Assembly (NCBI RefSeq): GCF_905220975.1
Contig: NZ_CAJNBK010000008.1
Coordinates: 1-64,000, forward strand
Direction: 5' to 3'
DNA from: Paraburkholderia haematera
Lineage (GTDB): Bacteria; Pseudomonadota; Gammaproteobacteria; Burkholderiales; Burkholderiaceae
Length of the DNA: 64,000 nt
Shown: positions 60,459 through 64,000 of the stretch, in pieces
How the letters are laid out: each line of letters starts with the position of its first letter
Numbering within the stretch: position 1 is the stretch's first letter
Notes under the pieces: model-generated
The model's database searches: none
Told to the model about the DNA's origin: nothing
Seen by the model: only the letters and a program-made list of their open reading frames with translations
Translations under genes and position numbers: made by a program

Positions 60459-61292
60459 TTACGTCGAAAGCGGCACGCGCTCCGGCTCGTCCGCATCGAA
60501 CCACGCTGGATTGCGCTCGGCAATGGGACCGAGCGACACCAGAATCTCGCGCAGGTGGTTGCGCATCGCCTCTTCAGCGGCGCTCGGGTCATGCGCGCGA
60601 AGGCCGGCCAGAATCTTCGCATGCTGCCTGATCAGCAGATCGAGCGGCGAGACGTCAGGCAGGCTCAGATAGCGCACCCTATCCATCTGCGCCTTGATGT
60701 CCTGAATCGTTTCCCACGCCGCCGTGCAATCGATCGCCTGCGCAATCGCGTAATGGAACGCCTCGTCGAGCGCGAGGAAAGCAGCGGTGTCGTTCGATTT
60801 CGCCGCGAGCTTCTGGTCGCGAAGGTTGTCGGCGAGTGCTTGCAATTGCTCGTCGGAGATCGACACGGCGGCCTTGCGCACCACCGCCGTCTCGATCGCT
60901 TCGCGAATGAAGCGCCCTTCCCGCACCTGGCGCGGCGAAATGCGCTTCACAAAAGTGCCACGCTGCGGCAATACCTGAAGCACGCCCGCTTCGACCAACT
61001 TGATGAACGCCTCACGGACCGGCTGCCGCGACACCTGAAACATGTCGGACACTTCCTTCTCCGAGAGCGGCGTGCCCGGCACCATCTGACCGGCGAAAAT
61101 CGCCTCGCGCAGCGCGCGGAAAATCTGTTTGCCGATCGGCTCGTGCGAGTCGAAAGAGACGCTAGCCGTCAGATCCGGAAGTTCGACGCGCGCGCCGGCC
61201 TGTACGCTCACGCGACGCCGTGTGCGAGGCGCGGCGAGTGCGGTATCGGAGGAGAGAGAAGACGCGTTGGCGCGGAGGTTCCTGGTCGGCAT
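60459..61292 (-). CDS. FadR-subfamily GntR regulator
   Basis: 277 aa. After a Ser/Thr/Arg-rich N-terminus of about 45 residues, the winged helix-turn-helix contains LSEKEVSDMFQVSRQPVREA and QVLPQRGTFVK; an FCD effector domain follows (FHYAIAQAI, HAKILAGL). Last gene of the sugar-acid cluster. The ATG at 61292 was chosen over 61343; neither has a clear ribosome site. Confidence 0.85.
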   Translation of the reverse strand: MPTRNLRANASSLSSDTALAAPRTRRRVSVQAGARVELPDLTASVSFDSHEPIGKQIFRALREAIFAGQMVPGTPLSEKEVSDMFQVSRQPVREAFIKLVEAGVLQVLPQRGTFVKRISPRQVREGRFIREAIETAVVRKAAVSISDEQLQALADNLRDQKLAAKSNDTAAFLALDEAFHYAIAQAIDCTAAWETIQDIKAQMDRVRYLSLPDVSPLDLLIRQHAKILAGLRAHDPSAAEEAMRNHLREILVSLGPIAERNPAWFDADEPERVPLST

Positions 61293-61375
61293 CGGGCAAA
61301 GCAGCGAATGAATAACAATGGAGTAGCGAGGGAAACGGCACACCGTGAATACTCACTCAGGTGCGCCGCACCATA

Positions 61376-62668
61376 CTACCATGCACGTTTCATCTTCAAC
61401 ACCTCCACACGCGGCTCCCGAATCCACACCAGCGAACACACCGCGCCGAGCACGGCAATCGCACCCGCCAGCACGAATGCGCTGGTGTAATTACCATGCG
61501 TGGCTTCGACGATAAAGCCGGTCACCGCTGGTCCGATCACGCCGGCCAGATTCGCCAGCAAGTGTACAAAGCCACCCACGCCGCCGACGTGTTCGCGCGG
61601 CACGGTGTCCTGAATCACGGCCCAATACACCGCGCCCGTCACGTACAGGAAGAAGATCGACACCGACATCAGGGCGACCGCACTCTGCGTGCTGGCGACG
61701 CGCCCGGCCAACGCCACGCACACCGCCGCCGCGCCCAGACAGCTACCCAGCACGAGCTTGCGCGACAGCAGCGGCTTGCCGGTCAAGCGCAAGATGAAGT
61801 CCGAGATGAAGCCGCCCGCCGCGAGGCCGATACTGCCAAGCAACCACGGAATCACCGTGGCGAAACTCATATCGCGCAGACTCAGGTGATGCGCTTCGGT
61901 CAGATAGGTCGGGAACCACGACAGGAAGAAAAACAGTACGTAGTTGTATGAGAAGAACGCGAAGGCGGTCGCAAGAATGATTGGCTTGCGCAGGAAGTGC
62001 CGCAGGCCGAGCCTCTCGCCGTCGGCCGAATGCGCGATCGCCTGTTCGTCCGCCTGGCCGGCGCGGATGAGTTCGATCTCGTCAGGCGTGACGCGCGAAT
62101 TTTCGTGCGGGTGTTCGGTCGTCGTTGCCGCCCAGAAGACGAGCCACAGAAGACCCAGCAGCATGATCGCGACAAAGGCCCAGCGCCAGCCGAACTGCAC
62201 CGCCATGAAGCCGACCACCGGGCCCGCCAGCGCGCCGCCGAGCGGTGTGCCCGAACTGATCACGCCAATCGCGCTCGCGACTTCCTTGCGCGGGAACCAG
62301 TTGTTGACCATCTTGCTGTTCGACGAACTGAATGGACCTTCACCCATGCCGAACAACACGCGCAGCACGATCAGCGAACCGATGCCGCTTGCCAACGCGG
62401 TCGCGCCGCAGAATATCGACCACACGCCCATGGCGGTGCCGAATACGCGTTTCGCGCCGACCTTGTCCGACAGCACGCCGCCCACAAAATTGAACAGCGC
62501 ATAGCCGATGAAAAAACTGCTGAACACAACGCCCATCTGCGCATGCGAGAAGTTCAGGTCTTTCTGGATCAGCGGTGCGGCAATCGACAGCGCCGCGCGG
62601 TCGAGGTAGTTGATGACGCCGGCCAGAAACAGCAGCGCGACAACAAACCAGCGTTGACTCTTGATCAT
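61376..62668 (-). CDS. MFS anion:cation symporter-type sugar acid transporter
   Basis: 430 aa, about 12 transmembrane helices, ACS family (glucarate, galactonate or tartrate porters). MIKSQRWFVVALLFLAGVIN, YLDRAALSIAAP and GGVLSDKVGAKRVFG are typical. Imports a hexonate in symport with protons. Start at 62668 with AAGGAGA. Between the idonate-dehydrogenase-like gene and the GntR gene on the same strand. Confidence 0.88.
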   Translation of the reverse strand: MIKSQRWFVVALLFLAGVINYLDRAALSIAAPLIQKDLNFSHAQMGVVFSSFFIGYALFNFVGGVLSDKVGAKRVFGTAMGVWSIFCGATALASGIGSLIVLRVLFGMGEGPFSSSNSKMVNNWFPRKEVASAIGVISSGTPLGGALAGPVVGFMAVQFGWRWAFVAIMLLGLLWLVFWAATTTEHPHENSRVTPDEIELIRAGQADEQAIAHSADGERLGLRHFLRKPIILATAFAFFSYNYVLFFFLSWFPTYLTEAHHLSLRDMSFATVIPWLLGSIGLAAGGFISDFILRLTGKPLLSRKLVLGSCLGAAAVCVALAGRVASTQSAVALMSVSIFFLYVTGAVYWAVIQDTVPREHVGGVGGFVHLLANLAGVIGPAVTGFIVEATHGNYTSAFVLAGAIAVLGAVCSLVWIREPRVEVLKMKRAW

Positions 62669-62760
62669 CAGGTGTCTCCTTCGGGTCGCCTCTTGGCGGG
62701 CGTTCAAATAGCTCGAATAGTTTGATTGGTTTCGCCGGGCACTGCTGCCACGGCGGATAT

Positions 62761-63807
62761 TCAGTCGAAAGTCAGATGCACCTTCATCGACTGAGAGCGG
62801 TCGAGCGCCACCTCGAACGCACAGTTCGCTTCGTTCATTGCGAACGCATGCGTCATCAGCGGCCTCAGGTCGACCTTGCCGGAGGCGATTTCATCGGCGG
62901 CGATGGCGTATTCATCCGTGAAGCGGAACGAGCCTTGATAGCGGAGTTCTTTCGACATCACCAGGTTCGCCGCCACCGGCGACTGGCCGGCCGGCAGATT
63001 ACCCACCTGAATCACCGTGCCGCCCGCGCGCGCCGCACGCAACGCCGTATCGAGGCCGGCGGGACTGCCCGATGCCTCGATGACCACGTCGAACGTGCCG
63101 CGTTGTGCGTGCCATTGACCGACCGTCGAGCAGTCCACCGCGTTCACGGTCTGATCCGCGCCGAGTTGCCGCGCGACCTGCAACGCGCGATCCGAAAGAT
63201 CCAGCGCAACCAGGCGATGCGCGCCGGCGCGGCGTGCCACGGTCAGCAAAATGCAGCCGATCGGCCCGCAACCCACCAGCAAGACGTTCGCGCCGACGAG
63301 CGAACCCGCCTGCTTCACCGCATGCAACGCGACGGCAAGCGGCTCGGCCATCGACGCCTGCGCAAAATCGACACCATCGGGCACAGGTATGCATTGCCGC
63401 GCCGCGACGACAATGTACTGACGGAACATGCCCTGCGTATGCGGGAACGTCGATGCACTGCCCATGAAGCGCATGCTCAGACAATGATTCGGCATCCCGA
63501 CGATGCAAAAACGGCACGTCCCGCAAGCGAGTCCTGGATTCACGGCAACGCGCTGCCCAGGCGTCAGGCGGTGCTCCGCGCTCACACCCTCGCCGAGCGA
63601 ATCGATCTCGCCGGCCACTTCATGTCCGAGGACGAACGGCTCGCGCACCGCGAAATCGCCGCTCCGGCCTTTGAAGTAGTACGACAGATCGGAACCGCAA
63701 ATGCCGCCGGCACGCACGCGCACACGCACCTGGCCCGGACCGGGTTCGGGCGGATCGACTTCGTCGATGCGGATCAGTTTGGGTTCGTGAAGCACGGCTG
63801 CAAGCAT
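62761..63807 (-). CDS. Zinc-dependent alcohol dehydrogenase, L-idonate 5-dehydrogenase-like
   Basis: 348 aa MDR. Catalytic Zn site in GGICGSDLSYY and LGHEVAGE, structural Zn cysteines in GLACGTCRFCIVGMPNHC, and Rossmann motif VGCGPIGCI. The GICGSDLxYY start resembles L-idonate 5-dehydrogenase (IdnD), which oxidises L-idonate to 5-ketogluconate. The transporter and GntR genes downstream support a sugar acid substrate. Start at 63807 with GGAG. Confidence 0.82.
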   Translation of the reverse strand: MLAAVLHEPKLIRIDEVDPPEPGPGQVRVRVRAGGICGSDLSYYFKGRSGDFAVREPFVLGHEVAGEIDSLGEGVSAEHRLTPGQRVAVNPGLACGTCRFCIVGMPNHCLSMRFMGSASTFPHTQGMFRQYIVVAARQCIPVPDGVDFAQASMAEPLAVALHAVKQAGSLVGANVLLVGCGPIGCILLTVARRAGAHRLVALDLSDRALQVARQLGADQTVNAVDCSTVGQWHAQRGTFDVVIEASGSPAGLDTALRAARAGGTVIQVGNLPAGQSPVAANLVMSKELRYQGSFRFTDEYAIAADEIASGKVDLRPLMTHAFAMNEANCAFEVALDRSQSMKVHLTFD

Positions 63808-63838
63808 GATGAACTCCGGTATGGCGAAGGTCGCGCGC

Positions 63839-64000
63839 TCAGTGCTGCGCAACGGAAGACGAAGATGAGGACGGGAACGCTTGCGCTGGGGTGCGCCCCT
63901 CCACCGGCTCGCCCCCGCTCCAGTCATGGAGATCGCCGCCGCGGCGCCGGGGCGCCGTTTCCGGCAAGGCAAAGAGCGAGGCGGCCGACACGATGCCGAG
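63839..64000 (-). CDS. C-terminal end of an MFS-type transporter (partial)
   Basis: 53 codons and a stop entering from the right edge. The first residues read LGIVSAASLFALPETAPRR, the typical last membrane helix and tail of MHS/MFS metabolite transporters, followed by a polar tail. It lies 31 bp upstream of the idonate-dehydrogenase-like gene on the same strand. Confidence 0.6.
   Translation of the reverse strand, partial: LGIVSAASLFALPETAPRRRGGDLHDWSGGEPVEGRTPAQAFPSSSSSSVAQH

Noticed and set aside
1..64000. CRISPR array, tRNA, rRNA, insertion sequence or prophage genes
   Set aside because: No regularly spaced direct repeats, no tRNA-like folds and no transposase, integrase or phage protein motifs were found on reading both strands by eye; a dedicated scan was not possible.

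Overview
The window is high-GC, densely coded bacterial DNA. Trimeric porin, DUF4148, DUF2917 and VirK/DUF535 proteins, many LysR regulators and catabolic islands for aromatic acids, carnitine, tetronic acids and phosphonates all point to a soil or plant-associated Burkholderiaceae, most likely Paraburkholderia. This is inference from gene content; no rRNA, tRNA, CRISPR, insertion sequence or prophage gene was seen.

Layout. 0-2 kb: gabD behind a double-hairpin repeat. 2-9 kb: porin, AAHS transporter, benzaldehyde dehydrogenase and benzoylformate decarboxylase with a divergent LysR (benzoylformate to benzoate). 9-16 kb: DUF4148 protein, then a carnitine catabolic locus (GlxA-type CdhR divergent from caiX-cdhC-cdhA-cdhB-hydrolase) and a secreted esterase. 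16.6-22.8 kb: three tandem modules, each with oxidoreductase gene(s) on the minus strand and a LysR gene on the plus strand. 22.8-31.4 kb: surface and secreted proteins (S10 peptidase lipoprotein, EF-hand-like protein, a 55-residue-repeat protein coupled to a small membrane protein, a metallophosphoesterase, a patatin/beta-barrel protein of the PlpD type). 31.4-37.2 kb: a two-component system split by a hydrolase gene, the second copy of the repeat, a VirK/DUF535 protein, a candidate sRNA and small proteins. 37.7-45.9 kb: pcaF with a PcaR-like box, the tetronate operon ltnD-otnK-otnC-otnI-denD with its FadR-type regulator, and a PcaR-like IclR regulator. 46-48.3 kb: M20 amidohydrolase with a divergent LysR. 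48.3-56.5 kb: C-P lyase locus, phnF-DUF1045-phnN divergent from phnGHIJKLM. 56.5-60.1 kb: small proteins, a glycosyltransferase, a UPF0104 membrane protein and a three-gene secreted/lytic transglycosylase operon. 60.4-64 kb: a sugar-acid locus (GntR regulator, ACS-type transporter, idonate-dehydrogenase-like enzyme) and the 3' end of another transporter.

Functionally this is a catabolic accessory region. Aromatic acids reach benzoate and then the beta-ketoadipate pathway (pcaF), carnitine is taken to glycine betaine, phosphonates are mined for phosphate, and C4/C6 sugar acids are degraded. Nearly every block has its own divergent or adjacent regulator.

The signals I find least explained are: (1) the repeat at 78-141 and 32599-32662 (63 of 64 bases identical), in the same orientation upstream of two unrelated genes, and the strong excess of A-ending codons in the 5' parts of both genes; (2) the Cys-pair repeat protein coupled to a membrane protein at 25.7-27.1 kb; (3) a DUF1045 2H-type protein in a phn locus that shows no phnP; (4) a candidate sRNA at about 35.93-36.05 kb; (5) a 40-bp perfect palindrome at 9000-9039.
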